A stretch of 64,000 nt of DNA from Notospermus geniculatus (taxonomy: Eukaryota > Nemertea > Pilidiophora > Heteronemertea > Lineidae), in the NCBI GenBank assembly GCA_002633025.1, contig NMRB01001097.1, positions 163,862 to 227,861 on the forward strand. The letters run 5' to 3'. Positions 21,403-32,659 of the stretch are shown piece by piece. The notes under the pieces are model-generated. The model did no database searches. It had not been told where the DNA came from and worked only from the letters and a program-made list of their open reading frames with translations. Each line of letters starts with the position of its first letter. The first letter of the stretch is position 1. The position numbers and the translations under genes are program-made.

Positions 21403-22047
21403 CTCGTAACAGCCACCCGAACGCCACTAACACTTCTCGGCGCCCGTACCAAAACTCTGCCTCGTCGACAAGAGCGTGGGCGTAACGGAATCTTCCGTCA
21501 TACGTGTCGCCTCTGTTTGCTCGGCCAATGAACAAATGATCCTCGATGTCTCCCGTGATCTCCGAAGCCGGTAGAGGATTCCCCTGACTAACTATCCTGT
21601 CATTGATATACATTGTGAGTCCATGATCTGGGTGCCAGGACAACTCCACAAAATACCACTTCTTCAGTTGTATACCGGTGTAGGCGACCCGCCATGTCTT
21701 TCCAGAAGTCCCGAAGACGGCATTCAGGGAGCCATCCTTGAAATAAATCCGCACGCCTCTCCCTACCCCGGTGCTGAGGTAGTACGTGTTGTCATTGGTG
21801 GTATAGAACTGGAGCCAGAGAGCCACCGTGAATCCATGCCGACAGAGTTCTAAGTTTCCTAGACATTTATCCTGATGCTGTCCTGCGTCTAGGTACTGGT
21901 TTTGTCCATTCAACAAGACGCCATAGTTCAATCTTCCGGGTACGAAAGACGGGTTCCCATGTACGCTGACGTAAAGGGACGAGTGGTCGAGGTGGACCCC
22001 TCGGCCTCGAGCGCCGTCAAGGTGAAGGATGTATTTAGGTGGTTCAG
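21403..22047 (-). CDS. NRXN: Neurexin exon 6: extra LamG-like module 4 (whole module in one exon)
   Basis: 645 bp, acceptor CATTTTAG, donor GTATGG, phase 1-1, residues ~923-1137. It contains EPPKYILHLDGARG, GVLLNGQNQYLDAG, CLGNLELCRHGFTVALWLQF, WYFVELSWHPDHGLTMYIN, LFIGRANRGD and EFWYGRREVLVAFGWLLRG. It is the most canonical of the six modules and the best query for finding relatives. The GTATGG donor is weaker than others in the gene. Confidence 0.92.
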
Positions 22048-22412
22048 CTAAAATGTGGAATGAATAAAACGTGCAGGTGAAACAGAAGATATGTAAACAA
22101 ATAAATTGAAATGGAGGGAGAGAAGACGAAATTTTTGGGCATTGGAAAAAGTTGGGAGGAAAATGGACCGTGGAAATTGGTAGAAAGGAGAAGACGTTAA
22201 AAGTAAATAAACAAACGTAAATGGAGGCAAATTAAACCACAGGATTTGCTCTGTGTTGGAATAAAACAAAGGAGGGACTTGCAAGAACCTGTATCTCACA
22301 GGGGAATGATCTGATCATCGCCGCGATCATTTCTCGTCCGCTGTGGGAAGTTGCCTTCATTGAAAAAGGAAGACAACGAACAACACGGATTACATTAAGG
22401 AAGGACGCTCAC

Positions 22413-23060
22413 CCCTGAGGACGTAGTCAAAGGCGAGTAGGTACCCCCTCCAGGCGTACCAGAAGTGAACATCATCGACGGTCATGTCCGCGTAGCTTTT
22501 TCCGAGCATGTCGACGTTGCCTCTTCCAATGTAGAACTTGTTTTGATTCGGTTTGATCTTGAAGTCGAGCGGTAGGTCTCTGTTCTCGAACGTCATTGTC
22601 GTAACCATTAAGCGTAGGTTGAGATAGAGGGCGAGGCCAAACATTGGGTGCCAGCTCACTTCAAGGTAGTACCACTGTCCGGGGCTGAAGAGCGGTGTGC
22701 CAACTTCCCATTTGCGTGTTGTTGTCATAACGGTACAGATGAGCCGGCCACCATGGTAGCGGAGCGTAGCTCCGTTCATTCCGTTGGAAAATAGGTACAT
22801 TCCGTTCCGTAGTCTGTGAGGCTGGATCCAAGTAGCGAGGAGGATGCCATGCCGGCAGAAATCAAGGTTTCCCAAGCAATGTTGGCTCTGGGCCCCGACA
22901 TCTAGAAACTGTCCTCTGCCTGTCAGCCGGACACCGTGAAAGATCTTCCCCTTGGTGTTGCCCGGTGGCGGGTTGCCGCGGGCAGAGATGGATAGGCTCG
23001 AATGGGGGATTCGTCCGGCTTCGACTTCGTCCAAGTCCAGGAAGAACTTGGTTGGTTTAC
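22413..23060 (-). CDS. NRXN: Neurexin exon 5: extra LamG-like module 3 (whole module in one exon)
   Basis: 648 bp, acceptor AATTTAG, donor GTGAGC, phase 1-1, residues ~707-922. Key segments are KPTKFFLDLDEVEAG, VRLTGRGQFLDVG, CLGNLDFCRHGILLATWIQP, WYYLEVSWHPMFGLALYLN, FYIGRGNVDM and FWYAWRGYLLAFDYVLRG. The end (xxLLRG or similar) and the start (PPK/PTK + hydrophobic + D-L-D) match the neighbouring modules 2 and 4, as expected from tandem exon duplication. Confidence 0.92.
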
Positions 23061-23691
23061 CTAAATTAGGAATGAATGAATGAGAGAATGAAGGAGTGTG
23101 GATGAGGAACGGATTGTCTGCAACCTATAGCACATTGCCGCAAAAGCTGTTGGAAAAGGAGCGGTCAGCCGCGCTTATCGCCAAAAGATGGCAGCAGAGT
23201 TATAGCGGACCAATGCAATACGAATTTCTCTCGATTCTTGCTCGATCAATCATGAATGGGTCCACTTGGAATTGAATTGGTCCGTAGCGACTCCTATTGG
23301 TCAACTGACGGAAAGCTCCTTGTGAAACGCGCGTCGAAGGTCCAAAACGAGGAGCAGTTGCATTCAGGAAGGGACAGTCTGGGAGGGGGAGGGGTAGTGT
23401 TTGGGGGAGGGCTAAGAGGGGCGGGAGAAGACGGTGATATGAAGATGAGCCAAAGCCTGGTGTCATGATATATGAATGATTCTGAAAACATCAGCAACAA
23501 AATCATGCGCGCAAACATTTCCGATTCTGCAGTAGTGTTTGCCATAAAACTGAAATTCTTTTCGAAAGAAAATCAGGTTTTGCAATTGCATCATCGGACG
23601 TCAATTTTTCTTTCGTCTTCAAATGTAATGGAGTTTAATGCAGTACAGCGTCAAATCTCCTCTGCTCCTCCAATGGCAGATCTCCACTTTT

Positions 23692-23801
23692 GATCACAGG
23701 GAGCATGGTCATTTGAAGTAATGTCTCTATCTGACACAGCCAAGTACCACATAGAGTAAAGTATGGCTATTACTTCAACCAAACATTCTCCTACTGATCA
23801 C
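23692..23801. mobile_element. ATCAGTGGGG-family MITE, copy 1
   Basis: Ends GATCACAGGGAGCATGGTCA and GGCTATTACTTCAACC...CTACTGATCAC match the family found at 28019, 33741, 35022, 40963, 42241 and 44644. The ~110-bp element has imperfect terminal inverted repeats. Confidence 0.65.
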
Positions 23802-24224
23802 GGGTGGAGTCACTGCTTTTTACCACAAGAGGGCAGTTTATAACATGCATCTTCAGTCCGTGCATAAAGCCAAGCAGAATTCAAATATGACATTAATAAA
23901 ACGGGAGATTGCAGAAATTTCAAACCAAGTTATTAAGATTTCATTAGAAGCTCTGAGATTTGCAATTGTCTCAAAGACGTACCAAGAATATCGAAATTCA
24001 ATTTAGCAAAAACTTAATTAAGTAACCAAAATGGACAAGTTCCTCTGGGTTTTGGTTAATTGTACAGTCCACGTCACGTAGAGTGCTTCACAAGACATTG
24101 ATTCAGAGATAAACAGGCTTCACAATGACGGGTGTAAGTGGACATGGTGAAGGGAATGGAGCAAGACGACGATAGTTACCATGCACAATTGCAAGACGGT
24201 AATTTGGGGAGGAACAGGGACCAA

Positions 24225-24368
24225 GTCGTGGGCTAATGATTGACTGGTTCTGCATGTATGTCCATTTCAACTAGACCCTGACTTCCTGTGCCTGCAAAGA
24301 ACTATGCTGAGGGAATTTGAGTCAAGTTAAAAATGGACATAGAACCAGTCAATCCTCAGCCCACGAAG
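24225..24368. mobile_element. Foldback MITE
   Basis: The left arm AGTCGTGGGCTAATGATTGA and CTGGTTCTGCATG is complementary to the right arm ending ACCAGTCAATCCTCAGCCCA and CGAAGT. Arms are ~40 bp, separated by ~65 bp. Confidence 0.8.
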
Positions 24369-24802
24369 TAAGGAAACGAAAAGGTTGTTGCAAGATCTTT
24401 GATGGTGTCAAATGCCTGATATAGTTCATCAAATAGTTTTGTCTTTTAAAAACATAGACTACTTTTGCTGTTGAACACTAACCATGCCAATGGCCAAAAT
24501 TTAGTCCCGAACAGCGTGCAAAAACGTTTTGAAATTGTTAGAGTTATGAACAAGGACTAGGTACACTGAAGCATCCATTCACTGTAGAAACTGTTGTATT
24601 TCTAGATGCTCTGCATCAACAGGTGTATGCATGCTGGACTTTAAAGGACGTGTTCAAAATGTGCAGTGAATGAAGATGAAATGACAAGAGGAATTTGAAC
24701 AAGAAGATAGAGATGACAGCAAGATGGCGGGCAGATATTCCGGGATTTACCGAACGACTACCGAACTAACGTCCCGAAGGAACAACCTCGTTCCCCTCTC
24801 AC

Positions 24803-25426
24803 CTCGTAATAAGAATCCCAGTCTGATCAGATCCTGCCTGTATCCGTACCATATCTGCAGCTGGTCTATAATAACCCTGGCGTACCGGTAGGGTTTTGTG
24901 GGGGTCTTTCCAATGAGGGCGTCCTCTGTGTACCCCGACACGCTTGCAGCACGTGTAAAGGTTGGTTTCTTGAACACCTCCTTCAGGTCAATATACATTA
25001 TAGCGCCCTCTGTCGGCGACCAGGTCAACTCCAGGAAGTACCACCTTCCAGTTTTGAGATTTGGCGCCTTCGTGATCCATTCCTTCTTGCCCATCTTAAA
25101 CTTTCCATACAGATTTCCGTTCATGATATACACGCTGGCGCCATCTCGTCCCGTGTACAAAACACTCACTCCGTTCGTCATATTTTGAAAGTTAATCCAC
25201 ATACCGATGGTCATACCGTAAAAACACTTTTTCAAATTTCCTAGACATTTGCTTGTCGTGTTGCCGAGGTTGACGTATTGTGATTGGCCATTCAGAGAGA
25301 GGCCAGTGCCGATTTTTGCTTTCACAAGATTCGGATTTCCGACGGCTAGAGCTTTGATATTACCGTATGTTTCTAGATGCGAGTATGATTTTTCATTCAT
25401 CATCATACGAATATCATAGAAAGGAC
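24803..25426 (-). CDS. NRXN: Neurexin exon 4: extra LamG-like module 2 (whole module in one exon)
   Basis: 624 bp, acceptor CATTCCAG, donor GTGAGA, phase 1-1, residues ~499-706. It contains LSLNGQSQYVNLG, CLGNLKKCFYGMTIGMWINF, WYFLELTWSPTEGAIMYID, ALIGKTPTKP and IWYGYRQDLIRLGFLLRG. One module per symmetric exon means it could be skipped or duplicated without changing frame. Asn-x-Ser/Thr sites suggest an extracellular glycoprotein. No catalytic motif is visible; a binding or spacer role is inference. Confidence 0.92.
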
Positions 25427-25940
25427 CTGGAATGAGACATTGCTTAAAATTTCACGTTCACATACAGAAAAGTTCCACAGATTCTCTCGCCAGCCGAGAA
25501 GTCCCATTTTGGCACAGGAGAAGTAGGCCTATGGTGCAATGTTGTTAATAAAACCGACGAATGGTTGATTAGTTAATCGAAGTTTGACTGTTTAGTTACA
25601 TAAACAAACTTTCCAGGTCTTGTTAGATACGAGATTTCATGCTTTCATGACAAAAACGTGAGACAAGAATGACGAAAGACACTGGAACTGTCAGTACATT
25701 GAAGAAAATGAATGTATTGCACACCAGTCGTGGGCCTACATGAACAATACGAATGTTAATGATGAAAATTTTGAATGAATAATTTTTAGTAAACCACCAT
25801 GTAAACACTGAAAGTTAGGAAAATCGTGAAATCTCGATGGCTGAAAAAAAACTGTTATTTTTCACACACATTCAAGAAAACAAGGGCTTGATGTTATAGA
25901 ACACGCGACATGTTTTGCTAAAAATTCACCGATCACCTAC

Positions 25941-26378
25941 CGCTTTCCCTGATCTGATCCTGTGTCTTTTCTCTCGACCAAAAATGAAATTCATCCATGT
26001 ACATGAATCCAGATTGTCGTGGCCTCTGTCCGTCGTTTGGTCTCCCGATGTAAAACTCATTGAAATAATCCGTGACGGCGTCCGGTGATCGGATCACTGG
26101 ATTCACATCCGTGTCGACCAAGTCACCGTTGATGTACAAACGTAACCCGTTCTTCTCAGACCACGTGGTGCCCACGTGATACCACTGACTGGCCAGAACG
26201 TTGCTGCTCCTGACCCGCCATTCGTTGCCATCTTTTTTCCGGAACCGGAACTCGAGATGTCCGTTCCGGTACAACATGGCGACGCCGTGCGATTCGGACG
26301 TGTGGCCCCCGTTTGTCATGTAGACAGCCTCGTTGTAGCCTGGATTTTCGAATTTCAGCCACATTCCAAGGGTGTATC
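25941..26378 (-). CDS. NRXN: Neurexin exon 3: extra LamG-like module 1, C-terminal part
   Basis: 438 bp from acceptor TTTTCAG to donor GTAGGT, phase 1-1, residues ~353-498. It continues module 1 with YTLGMWLKFENPG, then WYHVGTTWSEKNGLRLYIN, FYIGRPNDG and EFHFWSREKTQDQI. These are the strand pattern of Laminin_G_3/pentraxin-like concanavalin folds. Module 1 is split by an intron right after the C-x6-C motif, whereas modules 2-4 are single exons. Confidence 0.88.
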
Positions 26379-26638
26379 CTGAAAACGTAATGTTTTCGTC
26401 ATCAAATGACTTTCAAATGGGATAATGCCAACAAAATAGGCTGCCAAAATATATTCTAACTGGACAATAAGTCATCACATACTCATTATGAACTTGAACT
26501 ACCACAAATTAAATATAGATCTACATCGCATGCGTCCCTACCTCACTAACCGAAGGATTAGCGCCGAGTCCGAACTAGTTTAGGTCACATTCACTTCTTA
26601 ATCAGTCAAAAGAGGGCGCAATAACGTTTCCAACCTAC

Positions 26639-26854
26639 CATGAGGGCATTTTCCCAAGTCTCCAAAGCATTCGTATCTGTGACCAGGGCCGACCAACCTC
26701 ACGTAGTTGTTCTTTCCGTCCATTTTAATCGCGTTGCCAGCAACACCACGAACCAAGATGGGCACTCCTCTGACCTTGGCGTCAAGGCCAGAGGGGTTAA
26801 CCAAGGTCTTATCAAGGACGAGGTCAAAGGGAAGGTGATAGTGGGTAGGAAGAC
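26639..26854 (-). CDS. NRXN: Neurexin exon 2: extra LamG-like module 1, N-terminal half
   Basis: The exon runs from acceptor CTTGCAG to donor GTAGGT, 216 bp, phase 1 at both ends, residues ~281-352. It encodes the opening strands of module 1, ending in the signature CFGDLGKCPHG, which the donor splits after the first base of Gly. The matching motif is present in all six modules (C-x6-C then x-x-G). Joining phase to exon 1 is correct (G from exon 1 plus GT gives Gly). Confidence 0.85.
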
Positions 26855-28018
26855 CTGCAAGCAAGAAAGGTCCATCAGACATTCAATGTAACCTTTGAAT
26901 TTTAAGTCCAAACCTGTGAGGGATTCCGTCAGTCTTCAAAATGTAACCTGGAAATTTAATAGCAGCGATCAGAACCAATTTTGTAGTGTTTTCAAAACAT
27001 TCGCATTTTGTGTAATTTGTTAGAAATTTTGAACCCGTTTGAGCCCAACAAGACACCATATCACGTGAATTGAACCGAATACGATGTTCATGACTTGTAA
27101 GACAGCGTCCTCAAACATTAACACCCCGAACCAACAACCCAACACCAAATGCTCGAAGAGAGGCTGTCGGAAAATTCATCGGAACAAAATTTGCAGACAA
27201 ATTCAAAATGCACGTTTGTACGTCACACAATTTATATGTAGTTAATCAACGTGAACTAACATAAAAACACTATTTGCCATGCCATCTGAACAGTGACACG
27301 TGCAGAAATGACAAAACGAAACAGAACACGTTGGACAACACGTCATCCCACTTGCACTTCTGTCTACCAGAGGAAATGGCCTACTTGCAAAAGTGCGCAT
27401 GCGTTAAAAGCGAAGCGGAAGTGTAAAGAACACGTGATCACGCTATCGTCTGCTTCGTGAGTTGATTATACCAGCACCGACCTAGTTTAATTGATTGTGA
27501 GATAGCGCGCAGAGTGAGAAAAGGCATGAAGGGCCTAAGATTATGATGTGGACCATGATTAGAGCCTGAAGCCAGCGAAAACCTTTGAAGTGCAAGTGGA
27601 AGAGAACATCTTTAGTCACTGGACTAATTGTAGTCAAACATTTTCATTTTCATGGGGGGGGGGGGGGGGTCGNAACAACCAGCAAATTCAGGGGCAAGGG
27701 ACCTCGCAGACTTGAGAAGTTTGGGAAGAAACTCTTCAATGCATGCCATGGGTTCAGACCGACATGTGGATTGTGAGGGTGTAGACAAAGATCTGGACAT
27801 ATGAACACTCTCATGGCTTTAGAAGCCCACACCGTGCAAGAGCTACAAGTATGGTTACAGTAGGAAGCGATGACTGTACTTGTCTCTCTGAACGAGTGGC
27901 TAAGACTAAGAGGGTAGGCCGAGCAGTTGGCAGGAGAATCTTAAGATGGCGTGACCGATCAGTCATTCTGCGGATAATTCTTTGTCCCAAAATAATAAAA
28001 AGTTGCGTCCCCACTTGT

Positions 28019-28118
28019 AATCAGTGGGAGTGATATCGACTGAGGTGACAGCTGAATCTTGTATACCAGTGTTGAGTAAATAAGCGTGTTACTTCAAGCG
28101 ACTACACCCCCACTAATT
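28019..28118. mobile_element. ATCAGTGGGG-family MITE, copy 2
   Basis: It starts AATCAGTGGGAGTGATATCG and ends TTACTTCAAGCGACTACACC then CCCACTAATT, giving complementary ends as in the other copies. Confidence 0.6.
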
Positions 28119-29125
28119 CCTAGAGTATGTATACCTTTTGCGATTGGATGTCTGTTTTGTAGCACATACCAAGTGGGGACAATTTCCTTACGAATCTAAT
28201 AAATGCTATACGACCATGGCTTTATTTAAATTTATGCTCCTCAAATTTCCATAGGAAAACCCTTAACCTTGAAGGCATGCCGAAACCCATTCGTCGAAGA
28301 AATGTTTTCATGATTTTTTCGTTTTGCAGATTCGAAATTTAGGGCCTATAGGGGAAATGTGGACATCTGAATCTTGTGTTGATGGCTAAAGCACAGAGTT
28401 AGGAGTGACGGATTATTCATGTAAGCAGCCGAAAATTAAGTGCATAGAAGCCCTCATGTGAGTTGGCTGCGTACAACCGGGGACACACCACCCGTTTTGC
28501 TATAACTACATATTACCTCAAGACAAGGCTAGGGAACAGCTAGTTTTGGCTTTCATCAAAATTCGTCGGCTGCATGTGACGGTAGAATATTTTTTACTTC
28601 ATCAATTGAAATAAGCTCCGGTTTGGGGTAATTTCAACATTTTTTTCAACGCTAGAATTTTGGTACAGTCTATGAAGTAAGACTCTTACTAAAAGATCAA
28701 ACATTTCACGATGACTGTGTGTAATCCAACAATTGTGGACTTCTCTTATCTAACCTTTACTTGATATACAGAATGTACAGTGCATTTGTACAAGGTATAC
28801 ACGCATCATCGGCTGAGTGCGGGGATTTCAGGGAAATACAAGATTTGGAATAAAAATTTCGGGTCCATGGAAAATGTACGTTATATCCGGGAGTACGTAA
28901 TAGCGAGGTACGTTATAGCGAGGGTTTACTGTATTACAGAAAAGATACAGAAAACAGGGCAAGAGATGAGAAAACTACAGCATGGAGCATGCTCACCCCA
29001 GCATGGAGCATGCCGTGTGAGAAAACTAGCATCAGTCAACCAGCCGCCGATAGTTCCCATGTCGCTTTTGTGAAAAATGAGAAAAACGGACGGTTAGATG
29101 AAAGATGGGGTTTTTGATCAACTAT

Positions 29126-29194
29126 ACGGTGTCAACCGGGGACCTGGGGCGGGATAACGAAAGCTTTTTTACAACCGGCGGTCACCGGTTGACA
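29126..29194. repeat. Short inverted repeat, GTGTCAACCGG ends
   Basis: GGTGTCAACCGGGGACC is complementary, with few mismatches, to GGTCACCGGTTGACAC, forming a ~68-bp palindromic unit. It may be a very short MITE. Confidence 0.5.
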
Positions 29195-30074
29195 CAAAGG
29201 GTGGCTTTGCCCGTCGGAAACAGACGAAAAAGATGTTGAGTTATCATCCAATTTCAAGCCGCCAGTGCCCTTCAAATATTTCGGGATTTCAGAAAATAGA
29301 ACTTTCTTCCGAAGATTTTTTAGTATCAGTTGGGAAGAATAAAGAGTGTGAGAGATTGAGAGAGGTGGATAGGGCGACTACTGTCCCCATTTGACACCGT
29401 TTTCGTTCAGGGGTCCTGCCTGGAGGCACAGTACAGAACGCTGCGGACCTTTCGGTGCACATATCACGCCTGAGGGGTCACGACAGTGCCCGAAGATATC
29501 TGCCAAAACATTAACACAGAATCACGTAATATAGGCCGTTACAAAATAACATAACAAAAGCATGCAACGCCATTGTTTTTTTCCTTGTCCTTCAAGTCGT
29601 CTTTGGACAAAAACTTTACATACAGTACGTTACATGTAGAATCAGGTAGTCCCAAGAAACTAGAAGCGCTGTTTGTGATCGGTTGGTTTAAGCCAAATCC
29701 CTGAAAGTAGCCAATTCCAGTCATTATGGACCCATCTCAAAATTTGCGAATATAAATTTACCGTCGTCACACTTTTCTTCAAAGAACGCCCGCAGCGGCC
29801 TGTCTTTCCATCGGACATGTGCCCCGTTGTTTCAGCCAAGTCAAACATATATTTTCAAGGCGGCCATGTCCGGTGAAATGACGTATTCACTGTGCCCAAG
29901 CGCGAACCCCAGGCTATGAAGGGACAGTATGTGTGGTTAAATTGTCCAGTTTCCTAAATTTGGCCGATGATTGACACGAGTCACGAACTACCTGTGTGCG
30001 ATTTAGGCCTACTGGTGAAAAGCAGGCGCGGGCCATCCTTACATGTAGATGTGAAAGCTGGCAGTTGTGTGTAG

Positions 30075-30208
30075 ATTTTCATGAGAAAGATGGCAGCCAT
30101 CTTAAATTTTGCGAGAATTCTGGCGGCCATCTTAGAGTTTGTGAGAAAAATGTCAGCCATCTTGGATTTTGTCAGAAGTCTGGCGGCCATCTTGGATTTT
30201 GTGACTAA
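30075..30208. repeat. Minisatellite, ~34-bp unit containing GGCGGCCATCTTGGA
   Basis: Four to five diverged units of the type AGTCTGGCGGCCATCTTGGA plus TTTTGTGAG lie in tandem. The 70-residue frame across it is a by-product of the repeat. Confidence 0.75.
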
Positions 30209-32466
30209 AGCTGACAGCTATCAACGAATTTTGTTTGTAAGCTGACTACCAAAGCACACAGCTTTGTTGCATTTTTTTATGAAAAAGGCACACAGCCTGT
30301 CTGTTAGAAGGCAAACGTGAGTTCAGTTCAAGTGCTAGTCACTTATGGTGCTTCTATGATAGCGAATATTTAAGTCTTAAAAAGCAGCTCGTGACTCAAG
30401 TGTTTGGCGATTTAGGATGCTGGACAGCAGGCGGGCAGTTACAGTATTGTGTAACAGCATGGCTAAAAATTGGAAGATCTCTCACGGATTGTAACTACAA
30501 TAACGGTTTTGTCCGGAGCAGGCGTGGGTACTGCCCTGCGGAACCGTGACCTTGACCTCTTGACCCCGGGCACATACTTTAATGGCTGCTCTTCGTAACC
30601 ATCTAGAATTGAAATAAAACGTTTCAGGCACTGCACTACCCATGCACTTGATACACTGCCCTTTAAACCTAAATACATGTATGTTAGTTTTACAATCTTT
30701 ACATGCAGAAATAAAAAAAAGATAGATTAGCATTTTTCAATGGAAATAAATCAGGCGTGAAACTATGCCTCATACAACAATATATATGTGATTGATCTTG
30801 GTCAACGAAAATATAGACAGGGCCGTGTGAAGAATGAGCGTTCATGTTTGATGACGCAACGCTTTCCAATATACCCAGTCAATGTCATCATGGACCTTAT
30901 TCACAAAGCACCGTAACTTTTAAGGGCACGCTAATCCTCTGTCAGGCTGATAGAGAACAATAGGTTGCCTGGAAGTGGACAATAGTTTACGCACCCCGTG
31001 AAGTTACGTGAGCTTCGTGAATGAGGTCCCTGGTGTGCACAATGCACTAAGAGTGCAGTGTGTCTTCAAGACGAAGAAATACAGTATGTTCGGTCGAACT
31101 GATTTTCACCTTGTTGCACTTACTATGTACAACTTATACTGGCCTAAAATAACCTGCTTGTTATCTCTGTAAGAGGTATTTCCTTCCTGCCCACTGAGGT
31201 ACAGTCATCGGCAAACGTCTATCTTCGTCTCATATCTACGATAATTTCCTCAATCATAAACGATTTTTTTCTGGTTTTTACAAGGCAGACTTTCAGTGAT
31301 TCCTCTGTCAACTTTTGGTTGCTGCTACTTTGTCTAGCATTATGTAATAGTGTGCTAAGAAAAAGGTCTGAAATCAACTTTTTTTTCAGGTAAATTCATT
31401 ATTAATTTAAGTAAAACTAGAATGCTAGGTTAAGTAATCGGGCCTCTGAAATATCAGGTGGCGATAAACTTTTGCTGATGACTGTACATGTACATATACT
31501 GGGAGTTTACGAGATGGTTCTGTAGTTTATGAACCACAGTATCAAAGCCTTTCCTTCCTCAGCAGGAACGCTGTGCAATACACAGTACATTGCAATACAT
31601 TTCAGCGTGTGTAAAAACAGTGTACATCAACGAGTATATGATGGAGCAGAAGATTTCAAAGGGAGTATATACATAGGTATGTTTCTGTCATGGTTACTGG
31701 CAGGTGCAACGGCCCACCGGTGAAACTAAACAACGAACAGTGGCATCTGGTAGTTGCTCATCACTACACAATTTGCCAAACCCTTTCTTCCGTTTCAAGC
31801 GTTTATTGCGAACTCATAACTGTCATCTCGTGAGATTTTTACCCAGCGAATCACCCAGGTTATCATTTTGGGAGTGACTCCATCTGGTAACTTTCCGACG
31901 GAAGTTATGAAGTCATTCTCTCACGAGAACAGGTCTGCAGTTCATACATGAAACCATAACAACTGCCGTCAAGTTATTGGGTCTGTAGTTTACGTTGTGG
32001 CAATAGATGGACTGCGGACTAGATTTTGTCTCCGCGTGGCTGAATCACAGCGGTGTTGATGAGGAAACTGCTAGTTTTCTACATACACATGGAAAAACTT
32101 ACAAACACAGATTATCATTTGAAAATTAAAACTTTTTTCCAAGGCGACACTACTTGATTTATTGAGTAATGTAGTTCGTTGCCTGAACTCGACAAAAAGT
32201 AATCAGTGTCGTGTGTGGAAACAGGCGACAAGAAGATGCTGATTGTATCATTAGACAAATTAACCCAGTGACATATCCGAGGAATCTTCAAAGTAAAATA
32301 AAAAAATGTTTTTCTTTTAAAAGTGATAATGAGAATGTCATTCATTCTGTGTTACAGTGTTTATAGGGAATCTGCGCTAGGCCAGTAGGCGACATGTTTA
32401 ATAACTTCCACAGAGCGCTCAGTGTCGCCACTAAAAGTGGAGCTTGGGGCATAGGTAGTGTGCAGT

Positions 32467-32659
32467 TAATGTCCCCATTTGCATGGAATCCTATATAATA
32501 TGTCCCCAGTTAGTTGATTTATGACGGACATTTTTCTATACGCACCAACTGGGGACACACACCCATAGAGGTGCATGTACATGTACATGAAGGTAGAATT
32601 TATGCGTGTCCCCATTTTGTGTCGTATAGAATGGATAGTCCCCATTCAATACAAGACAG
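32467..32659. repeat. Interspersed repeat, TGTCCCC family, copy C
   Basis: It shares TGTCCCCAGTTAGTTGATTT, CACCAACTGGGGACACA, GTGTCCCCATTTTGTGT and GTCCCCATTCAATACAAG with copies A and B. It lacks the upstream GACTTGTGT block, so it is 5' shortened. Confidence 0.65.

Larger units (their letters stand above)
23061..24802 (-). other. Neurexin intron 4 (1,742 bp)
   Basis: This is the intron between modules 2 and 3. It contains a short GT/GA-rich stretch, a copy of the ATCAGTGGGG MITE (23692-23801) and a foldback (24225-24368). No extra module exon was recognised. Confidence 0.5.

Noticed and set aside
28880-28935. GTACGTTATAGCGAGGTTTAC-type words suggesting a DNA transposon end
   Set aside because: Only one short stretch was seen, without an inverted partner or target duplication.
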